Below are positions 1-6,431 of a DNA stretch of 12,942 nt, piece by piece. The notes beneath the pieces were generated by a model. The model was given only the letters and a program-made list of their open reading frames with translations, was not told the origin of the DNA and did not search any database. Position 1 is the stretch's first letter. Each line of letters opens with the position of its first letter. The translations under genes were made by a program, and so were the position numbers. This stretch comes from Deltaproteobacteria bacterium (GTDB taxonomy: Bacteria; Desulfobacterota; Binatia; DP-6), in assembly GCA_005879205.1 (NCBI GenBank), contig VBLD01000084.1, positions 473-13,414 on the forward strand, read 5' to 3'.

Positions 1-33
1 AGTAGAGCTCGATCGGGCCGACCCTGGCCGTGC

Positions 34-456
34 TCACTGCTCGAACCAGCCCTGCATGACCTGGGCGAACATCATGTCGCCCGTGAGCTTCAGCTTCCCG
101 GTCATGAAGGCCTGCATGCCGTTCAGCTTGCCCGTGACGAGGCGCAGGAAGTCCGCCGCCAGGAGCGCGAGCGTCACGCGCGCCGGCCCGGCCGCTCCCT
201 TCACCAGCTCGCACTTCCCGCCGGCGACCTTCAACTGGTAGCTGTGTGTCGTGCCCCCGACGTTGACGTCGTACTGGATGACGGCGCTCTGGCTCCCCGC
301 CTTGTCGGGCAGGAACGCCTCGCACATGCCGGCGAAGATCTGCTGGAGTACGGTGTCGGCCCCCTGGGCGACCATGCCCTGCGTGATCTCCTCGTCCGAG
401 CGGCCCTCGATCGTCGCGGCCAGCTCCTGACGCCGCTTCTGCCTGTCGTCTGCCAT
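34..456 (-). CDS. SCP2 sterol-binding domain protein
   Basis: A 140-residue soluble protein without signal peptide or membrane segment. From about residue 38 it follows the SCP2 sterol-carrier fold: an amphipathic first helix, the strand pair ending in VNVGGTTHSYQLKVAGGKC, then the hallmark LAADFLRLVTGKLNGMQAFM followed by GKLKLTGDM and a last helix. SCP2 domains bind lipids, acyl-CoAs or sterols in a hydrophobic tunnel; the ligand here cannot be read. The first 37 residues are a charged helical extension beyond the roughly 100-residue domain. The ATG is supported by a strong Shine-Dalgarno (AAAGGAGGAG on the minus strand, 465-474) 8 nt upstream. The gene is co-oriented with the upstream oxygenase but 166 nt away, with its own possible promoter, so it is probably a separate or secondary transcript. 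Family call is firm; role is unknown. Confidence 0.9.
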   Translation of the reverse strand: MADDRQKRRQELAATIEGRSDEEITQGMVAQGADTVLQQIFAGMCEAFLPDKAGSQSAVIQYDVNVGGTTHSYQLKVAGGKCELVKGAAGPARVTLALLAADFLRLVTGKLNGMQAFMTGKLKLTGDMMFAQVMQGWFEQ

Positions 457-517
457 CGAACTCGCTCCTCCTTTGCTGTCGGCCCGCGGCTCAACGGGTG
501 CCGCCAGGGCGGTCAGC

Positions 518-546
518 TACTAGCGTGAGTCGTGCCGGCACCGCAA
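518..546 (-). promoter_or_regulatory. Possible promoter of the SCP2 gene
   Basis: On the minus strand, TTGCGG (541-546) and CTAGTA (518-523) are separated by 17 bp. They lie about 60 nt upstream of the SCP2 start, in the 166-nt gap after the oxygenase gene. Both boxes deviate from consensus in a GC-rich background, so this is a weak candidate. Confidence 0.25.
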
Positions 547-622
547 TGCGGGCGCGCTTCGGCGGGGTGAGCGGGCGTCACGCGCGTCCGAACGGACGAC
601 CGGGCTTCCCGACTCGCCCCCC

Positions 623-1441
623 TCAGAAACGCTTCAGGATCTTGCTCGCCATGGCGTCGCTCAGCGGACTGTGTCGCTTCACGAACGAATAGCCGGCGAC
701 CAGCCATTGGTCGGCGCGGATGAGCGCCCGGCGGAGCGTCGAGTCGCCGGGCAGCGGGACGTAGTGGGTGGGGCGGAGCGGGCAGGTCTGCCCCTCCTCT
801 CGGAAGTAATAGAGCGCGATCGATTTGCGCGACTGCCCCTCCGGGCAGGCGACTCCCGCCGGGACGCCGTGAAAGGACGTGGCGGTGGTGCGGAAGACGA
901 CGCAGCGATTGAAGAGTGGCTCGATGCGCCGGACGCAGCGGGTGACGCCCGCGTCCCACAGCTCGAGCCAGCCCCGATGCGACTCCTCCCAGTTCCGGTT
1001 GAGGAAGAGGAGGAGGTTGACCTGGCGGCTCCAGGTCTTGCGCGTGGTGTGGGCGAGAAAGTCGGTGTGTACGTTCAGGAAGCCGCCCGGGAGCGTCTGC
1101 TGGAGACCGCCTCCGTCGAGCTCCGGGTCGGCCAGGAGCCCGTCGACACCGACGAGCCGGTCGAGCGCCCGGACGAAGGCGTCGGACTGGAGGTCGGCGA
1201 TCACGGCCCGGCTCGACGGTCCCATCCGGGACGGGTCGTTCAGCGCGATCTTTTTCTCGTTGAAGTGCTGGAAGAACTGCCAGCCCTGGCGTGCGGCGTC
1301 GAACTCGTGCGCGACGGCGTCGGCGACTTCGGGGTAGAGGAGGTCGTCCAGCACGACGTGCGGAAAAGGCGCGGCCGTGGCGAACCGTTCCCGCTGCGCG
1401 AGCACGGTCTGGTTCAGCCTGTCGAGGTCGAGCGACTGCAT
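623..1441 (-). CDS. 2OG-Fe(II) oxygenase (prolyl-hydroxylase-like)
   Basis: Predicted 272-residue iron- and 2-oxoglutarate-dependent dioxygenase of the P4H-like fold. The metal triad is visible: H125 and D127 in NVHTDF, and distal H191 in SFHGVP. R205 in SRKSIALYYF is the expected 2-oxoglutarate anchor. The N-terminal FPHVVLDDLL is typical of 2OG-FeII_Oxy_3 proteins that act on peptides, sugars or small molecules; the substrate is not readable. The reading frame stays open far upstream, but MQSLDLDR is chosen because GGAG (1450-1453) sits 8 nt before that ATG and because the upstream stretch is antisense or out-of-frame sequence of neighbouring genes. It follows the glycosyltransferase by 44 nt and is probably the last gene of the tetR-led operon, so action on a glycosylated or lipid-linked product is possible. 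No signal peptide: cytoplasmic. Confidence 0.88.
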   Translation of the reverse strand: MQSLDLDRLNQTVLAQRERFATAAPFPHVVLDDLLYPEVADAVAHEFDAARQGWQFFQHFNEKKIALNDPSRMGPSSRAVIADLQSDAFVRALDRLVGVDGLLADPELDGGGLQQTLPGGFLNVHTDFLAHTTRKTWSRQVNLLLFLNRNWEESHRGWLELWDAGVTRCVRRIEPLFNRCVVFRTTATSFHGVPAGVACPEGQSRKSIALYYFREEGQTCPLRPTHYVPLPGDSTLRRALIRADQWLVAGYSFVKRHSPLSDAMASKILKRF

Positions 1442-1485
1442 CAAAGGAGCTCCGAGACGATGAAACCCAATCTGGGCCTCGATGG

Positions 1486-2259
1486 TCAAGTCGTTTCGTC
1501 CAAGATCCGGCCGCCTGGCGGAAACAGGGGGGATGAAACCAGGTGCCACTTCGCGAGGCGATAGACGATCGCGGTCCGCAAACAGCCGATTCCGTAGCGA
1601 ATGCTGCCGGCCAGCCCGATCGATGACGCTTCGGGAAAGTACCGCGTCGGGCAGGTCACCTCGGCGATCAGGTAGCCGAACCACCGGATCTGAGCGAGAA
1701 TCTGGCTGTCGAACACGAAGTCGTCGGAGTTCACCTCGAACGGCAGGCGGGCGAGCACCTCGCGCGAGAAGGCGCGGTAGCCGGTGTGATACTCGGAGAG
1801 CTTCGCGCCGAGCAGCATGTTCTGCACGAGCGTGAGGACGCGGTTCCCGACGTACTTCCAGAGCGGCATGCCGCCCGCCAGGGCGCGCCCGCCAAGGATG
1901 CGCGAGCCGAGGACGGCGGGGTAGAGGCCGCTCGCGACGAGCGAGACCATCGCGGGGATCAGCCGCGGCGTGTACTGGTAGTCGGGGTGGACCATGATGA
2001 CGACGTCGGCTCCCTCCTCGAGCGCGAGCCGGTAGCACGTCTTCTGGTTCGCCCCGTAGCCGCGGTTGACGGCATGGGTGTGCACGCGGGCCCCGGAAAG
2101 CGTCCGCGCGATGGCCGCGGTGGCGTCGTGGCTGCCGTCGTCGACGACGATGACCAGGTCGACGACGCCCTGGGCCATCACCTCGTTGTAGGTCTGCCGG
2201 AGAGTGCGCGCGGCGTTGTAGGCCGGCATGACGACGACGATCTTCTTCCCGTTCACCAC
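1486..2259 (-). CDS. Glycosyltransferase family 2, DPM1/DPG-synthase-like
   Basis: A 257-residue GT-A glycosyltransferase. Residues 7-20 (IVVVMPAYNAARTL) and the nucleotide-binding VVDDGS (38-43) are classic GT2 signatures. RGYGANQKT follows near 66-74. The usual metal-binding DxD is replaced by HPD (91-93), which is normal for this DPM1-like subgroup. EYHTGYRAFSR (156-166) and the NSDDFVFD segment (177-184) define the acceptor side. No transmembrane segments, so it is cytosolic or peripheral, without the membrane tail of ArnC/GtrB enzymes. The family transfers sugars from nucleotide sugars to polyprenyl-phosphate or other acceptors; the actual donor and acceptor are unknown. It starts with GTG only 6 nt after the dehalogenase stop and has no clear Shine-Dalgarno, which suggests translational coupling. 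A second GTG directly follows. Confidence 0.9.
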   Translation of the reverse strand: MVNGKKIVVVMPAYNAARTLRQTYNEVMAQGVVDLVIVVDDGSHDATAAIARTLSGARVHTHAVNRGYGANQKTCYRLALEEGADVVIMVHPDYQYTPRLIPAMVSLVASGLYPAVLGSRILGGRALAGGMPLWKYVGNRVLTLVQNMLLGAKLSEYHTGYRAFSREVLARLPFEVNSDDFVFDSQILAQIRWFGYLIAEVTCPTRYFPEASSIGLAGSIRYGIGCLRTAIVYRLAKWHLVSSPLFPPGGRILDETT

Positions 2260-2265
2260 GGGTGG

Positions 2266-3165
2266 TCAGACAACCGCGGTGCGGCGGACGAAGTCGGTCA
2301 CCACGCGTGCCAGCTCCTCGCCCTGGTCCTCCTGCAGGAAATGGCCGCCGCGGTTGATGGTCGTGTGCGGCTGCCCGCGCGTGCCCGGGATCGCCTCGCG
2401 GAGCAGCGCGTCGGCCCCCTGCGTGATCGGATCCGAGTCGCTGAAGGCGGTGAGGAAGGGCCGGTCCCAGCGGCGGAGGCTCTCCCACGCCCGCCGGTTG
2501 GCCGGTGCCGCCGGGTCGTCGGGCGAAGTCGGGACGAGCAGCGGGAAGCGCCTCGCGCCGGCCTTGTAGCGCTCGTCGGGGAAGGGCGCCTCGTAGGCGG
2601 CGACGACGTCCGGCGACAGCTGGGTGACGCAGCCGCTCTGCACGATGCGCCCGACCGGCAGCACCGGGGTCTCCTGCGAGAAGCGCTGCCAGGCGAGGAA
2701 GGCGGAGCCCGGCGGGCGATCGCCGGTCGGCAGGAAGGTGTTGGCGGCGACCACCCGCGCGAAGCGCTCGGGATGCTCGGCGACGAGCCGAAGCCCGATG
2801 AGCCCGCCCCAGTCCTGACCGACGAGCGTCACGCCGCGCAGGTCGAGCGCCTCGAGGAAGCCCCGCATCCAGTCGACGTGCCGCTGATAGGTGTAGTCCT
2901 CCTGCGCCGCGGGCTTGTCGGAGCGGCCGAAGCCGACCAGATCGGGCGCGACGGCGCGGAGCCCCGCCGCGATGAGGGACGGGATCATCTTGCGGTAGAG
3001 ATACGACCACGACGGCTCCCCGTGCAGGAGGAGAACGGGCGGCGCGCCCGGTGGTCCCTCGTCGACGTGGTGGATGCGCAGGTCGCCGACCTCGAGGTAG
3101 TGCGGGGCGAAGGAATATCCGGGCAGGTTCGCGAAGCGGTCGTCGGGCGTGCGCAGGACTTCCAT
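2266..3165 (-). CDS. Haloalkane dehalogenase, subgroup I-like
   Basis: A 299-residue alpha/beta-hydrolase. The N-terminal RTPDDRFANLPGY is characteristic of subgroup-I haloalkane dehalogenases (DhlA/DhmA type). Motifs in order: oxyanion-side HGEPSW (48-53), nucleophile D118 in VGQDWGG with the halide-binding W119 beside it, a cap-domain tryptophan W159 in FLAWQRFSQ that fits the second halide-binding position, acid D245 in SDSDPITQG, and base H275 in GGHFLQED. The family converts haloalkanes to alcohols, halide and protons. Epoxide hydrolase is the alternative, but the Asp-Trp pair and the N-terminal signature favour dehalogenase. The ATG at 3165 is chosen over one 17 codons upstream because GGGAG (3174-3178) precedes it by 8 nt and because the earlier start would overlap the tetR gene. 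It begins 4 nt after the tetR stop, so control by that regulator is likely. Cytoplasmic. Confidence 0.9.
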   Translation of the reverse strand: MEVLRTPDDRFANLPGYSFAPHYLEVGDLRIHHVDEGPPGAPPVLLLHGEPSWSYLYRKMIPSLIAAGLRAVAPDLVGFGRSDKPAAQEDYTYQRHVDWMRGFLEALDLRGVTLVGQDWGGLIGLRLVAEHPERFARVVAANTFLPTGDRPPGSAFLAWQRFSQETPVLPVGRIVQSGCVTQLSPDVVAAYEAPFPDERYKAGARRFPLLVPTSPDDPAAPANRRAWESLRRWDRPFLTAFSDSDPITQGADALLREAIPGTRGQPHTTINRGGHFLQEDQGEELARVVTDFVRRTAVV

Positions 3166-3169
3166 CAGC

Positions 3170-3775
3170 TCAGCTCCCTCCCTCGAGGAGCGCGGCCAGC
3201 ATGCGGGCGAGCGCACGGGCGGCGCGTGGGCGCGAGAGCCGCTCGTGCGCGCGGAGCGCCTCCCAGGTGTGCCAGCCGCTCACCACGGTGAGCGCCGCCA
3301 GGAGCTCGCGACGGTCGCCGGGGCGCCGTTCCGCGAGCTCCGGTGCGAAGAGCCGCGCCACCTCCTCCCGGCCGAGCGCGCGCACCCGCCGGAGACGCGC
3401 GGCCAGCTCGGCCGAGAACGGCTCCATGAGGAGCGCCGCGCGCCGGACCGGGGTGATCGCCTCCAGCAGGCGCGCGCGCTGGCGGACGAAGGCGCCGAGG
3501 CGCGCCCGCAGCGGGCCGCGCCGGGCGAGCGGGCGGGCGAGGCCGCGCACCCGTGCCAGCTGGCGGTCGGCGGCCGCCGCGAAGAGCGCCTCCAGATCCG
3601 CGAAGTGGTGGAACACCGAGCGCAGCGACAGACCGGCGCGCTCCGCGATGCGCGGCGCGGTGGGACGGAGGTCGCCTTCCTCGATCAGGCCGAGCAGCGC
3701 GTCGACCACCGCATGGCGGGCGCGCTCCCCCCGTTCGAGACGACCGTCGACGCGCGCGGCCAGATCCACGGCCAT
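3170..3775 (-). CDS. TetR/AcrR-family transcriptional regulator
   Basis: About 201 residues. The N-terminal helix-turn-helix is clear at about 38-58: APRIAERAGLSLRSVFHHF, followed by ADLEALFAAA, the usual linker into helix 4. The remainder is an Arg/Ala/Leu-rich all-helical ligand-binding and dimerisation domain; the ligand is not predictable. Two ATGs are possible: 3796 (208 residues) and 3775 (201). Neither has a Shine-Dalgarno. 3775 is preferred because a promoter with an operator-like inverted repeat (3785-3813) covers the upstream ATG; transcription from it would start near 3778 and give an almost leaderless mRNA. If that promoter is wrong, 3796 is equally good. The dehalogenase starts 4 nt after the stop, making this the first gene of the operon and probably its self-regulating repressor. 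Confidence 0.87.
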   Translation of the reverse strand: MAVDLAARVDGRLERGERARHAVVDALLGLIEEGDLRPTAPRIAERAGLSLRSVFHHFADLEALFAAAADRQLARVRGLARPLARRGPLRARLGAFVRQRARLLEAITPVRRAALLMEPFSAELAARLRRVRALGREEVARLFAPELAERRPGDRRELLAALTVVSGWHTWEALRAHERLSRPRAARALARMLAALLEGGS

Positions 3776-3784
3776 CGTGGGCGC

Positions 3785-3813
3785 GCCATATTGCATGGCC
3801 GGTGCAAAGACAA
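3785..3813 (-). promoter_or_regulatory. Putative tetR-operon promoter
   Basis: On the minus strand, TTGTCT (3808-3813) and TATGGC (3785-3790) are separated by exactly 17 bp. This spacing and box quality stand out in GC-rich surroundings. The whole spacer is the inverted repeat listed separately. Predicted transcription starts near 3778, just before the ATG at 3775. Confidence 0.45.
3791..3807. promoter_or_regulatory. Inverted repeat, candidate TetR operator
   Basis: TTGCA-N7-TGCAA, 17 bp with perfect 5-bp arms and a non-symmetric centre. It fills the gap between the proposed -35 and -10 boxes of the tetR promoter, where many TetR-family operators sit, and lies between two divergent genes. 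Binding there would block the tetR operon and might also affect the plus-strand gene at 3858. Operator function is inferred from position and symmetry. Confidence 0.45.
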
Positions 3814-3857
3814 GGTGCCTCGCATCGTTGCTCTTTCTCCGCACGGGAGGAACGACG

Positions 3858-4100
3858 ATGACACAGATACTGATCGCGCCGACGGCCTCGATCCCCGTGC
3901 CGACGATGCTCTTCGACGTCGGAACCCGGCTCGCACCGCTCGCCTGGTTCTGCACCGCCTTCGTCGTCTTCGTGGTCGTGGCGCTCGCGGTCAGGATCGC
4001 GTTCGACCCGCGGGGAAGCGACGCTGTTCCCGCGCTTCGCCTCGTCCCCCGCCGCGCCGGGCGCCAGCCCGACCGCGAGGCCTGCGACCAGGCAGCCTGA
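3858..4100 (+). CDS. Small single-span membrane protein, unknown
   Basis: An 80-residue protein not recognised as any family. The plus-strand frame is open far upstream, but GGGAGG (3845-3850) lies 7 nt before this ATG and the upstream part is antisense to tetR. Residues about 1-30 are moderately hydrophobic (ILIAPTASIPVPTMLFDVG). Residues about 32-50 form one strong transmembrane helix (WFCTAFVVFVVVALAVRIAF), followed by a basic, proline-containing tail, so a short inner-membrane protein is expected. It is divergent from tetR across an 82-nt gap containing the candidate operator, so co-regulation is possible. Alternative: a spurious frame in GC-rich DNA; the good ribosome site and clean hydrophobic helix argue for reality. 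Confidence 0.5.
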   Translation: MTQILIAPTASIPVPTMLFDVGTRLAPLAWFCTAFVVFVVVALAVRIAFDPRGSDAVPALRLVPRRAGRQPDREACDQAA

Positions 4101-4141
4101 CGGGGCGCACCCGGGGCGGAGTGCACGGGCACCTAATTACA

Positions 4142-4170
4142 TTGACAGTGCAAATTCCTGCGTGCTACCA
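4142..4170 (+). promoter_or_regulatory. Promoter of the DUF3604 operon
   Basis: A perfect TTGACA -35 box (4142-4147) is followed by GTGCTACCA (4162-4170) in the -10 region. It lies about 40 nt before the DUF3604 start, in a local AT-rich patch. The same two elements recur before the cysteine-rich gene at 8716, which supports both as promoters. The exact -10 hexamer is uncertain (TGCTAC or TACCAG). Confidence 0.6.
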
Positions 4171-4211
4171 GGGTCCGCCGACCCCGTCGGGGTCCGCGGG
4201 GAGGACGCGGA

Positions 4212-6431
4212 GTGTCGAGACGGCTCGCGCTTGGAATGCTCGTCGCCGCCGTCGCGTGCGCGCGGGGTGAGCACCAGGGGCCGGGCGAGGTGACGCACGC
4301 GCGCGTGCCGTCCCCGGTGGTCGCGGGTCGGGCGTCGGAGGAGGCGCGTGCCGCGACCGCCCTCGGGCCTGTGCCGGGCGGGGCGGCGAAGCAGATCCTG
4401 TTCGGCGACCTCCACGTCCACACCACCTTCTCGGCCGACGCCTTCATCGCGAGCCTCCCCATGCTGCAGGGCGAGGGCGTGCACCCGCCGGCGGACGCCT
4501 GCGACTTCGCCCGGTTCTGCTCGGCGCTCGACTTCTGGAGCATCAACGACCACGCCGAGGCGATCTCGCCGCGCCACTGGCAGGAGACGAAGGAGTCCAT
4601 CCGGCAGTGCAACGCGGTGGCGGGCGACCCGCACGATCCGGACCTCGTCGCCTTCCTCGGCTGGGAGTGGACGCAGGTGGGGACCACGCCGGCCGACCAC
4701 TACGGGCACAAGAACGTCATCTTCCGCGACACGGCGGACGACCGCGTGCCGACGCGCCCGATCAGCGCGCTCAACCGCCAGCTGATCGGCGCGATGCGCG
4801 TGATGGCACCGCTCTGGCAGCGCATCCAGTTCCCGCTGCACGACTGGGCGAACCGCCAGCGCTACTTCGACTTCCAGCAATTCCAGATGGAGCTGCGGGA
4901 CGTGCCGCTCTGCCCGCCGGGCGTCGACACGCGCACGCTGCCCACCGACTGCCACGAGGCGGCGCAGACGCCGCAGGAGCTGTACGAGAAGCTCGCGCAG
5001 TGGGGCTTCGACACGATCGTCATCCCGCACGGAACGACGTGGGGCCTCTACACGCCGCCCGGCACGACGCTCGACAAGCAGCTGACCGCCGCGCAGGACG
5101 ACCCGGAGCGGCAGACGCTCATCGAGGTCTTCTCCGGCCACGGGAACTCGGAGGAGTACCGGGACTGGAAGGCGATCGACTGGGACGCGCAGGGAAACCC
5201 CGTCTGTCCCGAGCCCACCCGGACCTACGAGCCGTGCTGCTGGCGGGCGGGCGAGCTGATCCGCGCGCGCTGCGGCGACGCGCCACGCGAGGAATGCGCG
5301 CGGCGCGTGCGCGCCGCGCGGCTCAATTACCTCCGCGCCGGAGTCGGCGGGCGGCTCACGGTCCCGGGCACGACGGTCGAGGACTGGAAGGACTGCGGGC
5401 AGTGCCGCGACTGCTTCGATCCGGCCTTCAACATGCGGCCCGGCAACTCGGTGCAGTACGCGCTCGCCATCTCGAACTTCGACGACCCGGCCCGCCCGCG
5501 CCGCTTCCGCTTCGGCTTCATCGCCTCGAGCGACAACCACTCCGCCCGTCCCGGTACCGGGTACAAGGAGTTCGCCCGGCACGGCATGACCGAAGCCGCG
5601 GGCCCGCGCGACGCGGCGTGGTTCGGGCGCATCGTCCCCCACAGCGCGCCCGCGCCGGAGTCGGTGCCGGTGGACGTCGCCACCCAGGGCGGCGACAACC
5701 CGCTGCGCAACCTCCAGATACTCGACTTCGAGCGGCAGGCTTCTTTCTTCATGACCGGCGGCCTCGTCGCCGTCCACGCCGAGGGACGCGACCGCGATGC
5801 GATCTGGACGGCGCTCAAGCGGCGCGAGGTCTACGGCACGAGCGGCGAGCGTATCCTTCTCTGGTTCGACCTGCTGAACGCGCCCGGGGCGCCGATGCCC
5901 ATGGGCTCGGACACGACGCTCGAGGAGACGCCCCACTTTCGCGTGCGGGCGGTGGGCTCCTTCGTGCAGCGGCCGGGCTGCCCCGCCCACGCGCTCAGTG
6001 CCCTCACTCCCGAGCGGCTCCAGCGTCTGTGCAAGGGCGAGTGCTACAACCCGGGCGACGAGCGGAACCGGATCACTCGCATCGAGGTCGTTCGCATCCG
6101 GCCGCAGGCGCGCGCCGACGAGCCGGTGCGGGGTCTCATCGAGGACCCGTGGCGTCGCCTCGACTGTCCCGCGGACCCGGCCGGCTGTGTGCTCGAGTTC
6201 GAGGATCCGGAGTTCGTCGGCAGGGGACGGGACGTCGTGTACTACGTCCGCGCGATCCAGGAGCCCACGCCCGCGGTCAACGCCGGAGGCCTGCGCTGTA
6301 CCTACGACGCCCAGGGCGCCTGCGTGCGCGTGAACCCGTGCTACGGGGACTACCGCACGCCGTATACCGACGACTGCCTCACGGCCAACGAGGAACGGGC
6401 GTGGTCGTCACCGATCTACGTGCGACGGTGA
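4212..6431 (+). CDS. DUF3604 (PHP-like) exported protein
   Basis: A 739-residue exported protein. Start is GTG with GGGGAGG (4198-4204) 7 nt upstream. The N-terminus MSRRLALGMLVAAVACARG is a signal sequence whose AVAC (C16) fits a lipobox, so it may be a lipoprotein. The DUF3604 domain covers most of the rest. It opens with FGDLHVHTTFS (D66, H68, H70), then WSINDHAEA (D113, H114), a later IPHGTTWG, FSGHGN, and SSDNHSARPGTG (D441, H443). These Asp/His positions resemble a PHP-type metal-dependent phosphoesterase site, so a hydrolase is plausible; no reaction is established for this family to my knowledge. Cysteine pairs in the middle (CC near 5236, CGQCRDC near 5395) fit an oxidising compartment. 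Its stop overlaps the next GTG by 4 nt, which suggests that the chaperone-like isomerase and membrane protein downstream work with it. Confidence 0.9.
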   Translation: MSRRLALGMLVAAVACARGEHQGPGEVTHARVPSPVVAGRASEEARAATALGPVPGGAAKQILFGDLHVHTTFSADAFIASLPMLQGEGVHPPADACDFARFCSALDFWSINDHAEAISPRHWQETKESIRQCNAVAGDPHDPDLVAFLGWEWTQVGTTPADHYGHKNVIFRDTADDRVPTRPISALNRQLIGAMRVMAPLWQRIQFPLHDWANRQRYFDFQQFQMELRDVPLCPPGVDTRTLPTDCHEAAQTPQELYEKLAQWGFDTIVIPHGTTWGLYTPPGTTLDKQLTAAQDDPERQTLIEVFSGHGNSEEYRDWKAIDWDAQGNPVCPEPTRTYEPCCWRAGELIRARCGDAPREECARRVRAARLNYLRAGVGGRLTVPGTTVEDWKDCGQCRDCFDPAFNMRPGNSVQYALAISNFDDPARPRRFRFGFIASSDNHSARPGTGYKEFARHGMTEAAGPRDAAWFGRIVPHSAPAPESVPVDVATQGGDNPLRNLQILDFERQASFFMTGGLVAVHAEGRDRDAIWTALKRREVYGTSGERILLWFDLLNAPGAPMPMGSDTTLEETPHFRVRAVGSFVQRPGCPAHALSALTPERLQRLCKGECYNPGDERNRITRIEVVRIRPQARADEPVRGLIEDPWRRLDCPADPAGCVLEFEDPEFVGRGRDVVYYVRAIQEPTPAVNAGGLRCTYDAQGACVRVNPCYGDYRTPYTDDCLTANEERAWSSPIYVRR

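Noticed and set aside
1..33. Left edge sequence before the SCP2 stop
   Set aside because: Too short to assign; no start, stop or hairpin that can be supported.
585..598. Palindrome CGTCCGAACGGACG downstream of the oxygenase gene
   Set aside because: A stem of only 5 bp with no T run; too weak to call a terminator.
1442..3010. Long minus-strand open frame continuing upstream of the oxygenase
   Set aside because: It runs out of frame through the glycosyltransferase and dehalogenase genes, is Arg/Pro-rich and has no domain; the oxygenase start at 1441 has a ribosome site.
1786..3291. 501-codon plus-strand open frame
   Set aside because: Antisense to the glycosyltransferase and dehalogenase, with low-complexity Arg/Val/Asp composition typical of GC-rich shadow frames.
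4137..5990. 617-codon minus-strand open frame
   Set aside because: Antisense to the DUF3604 gene, which has clear motifs; the composition is that of a shadow frame.
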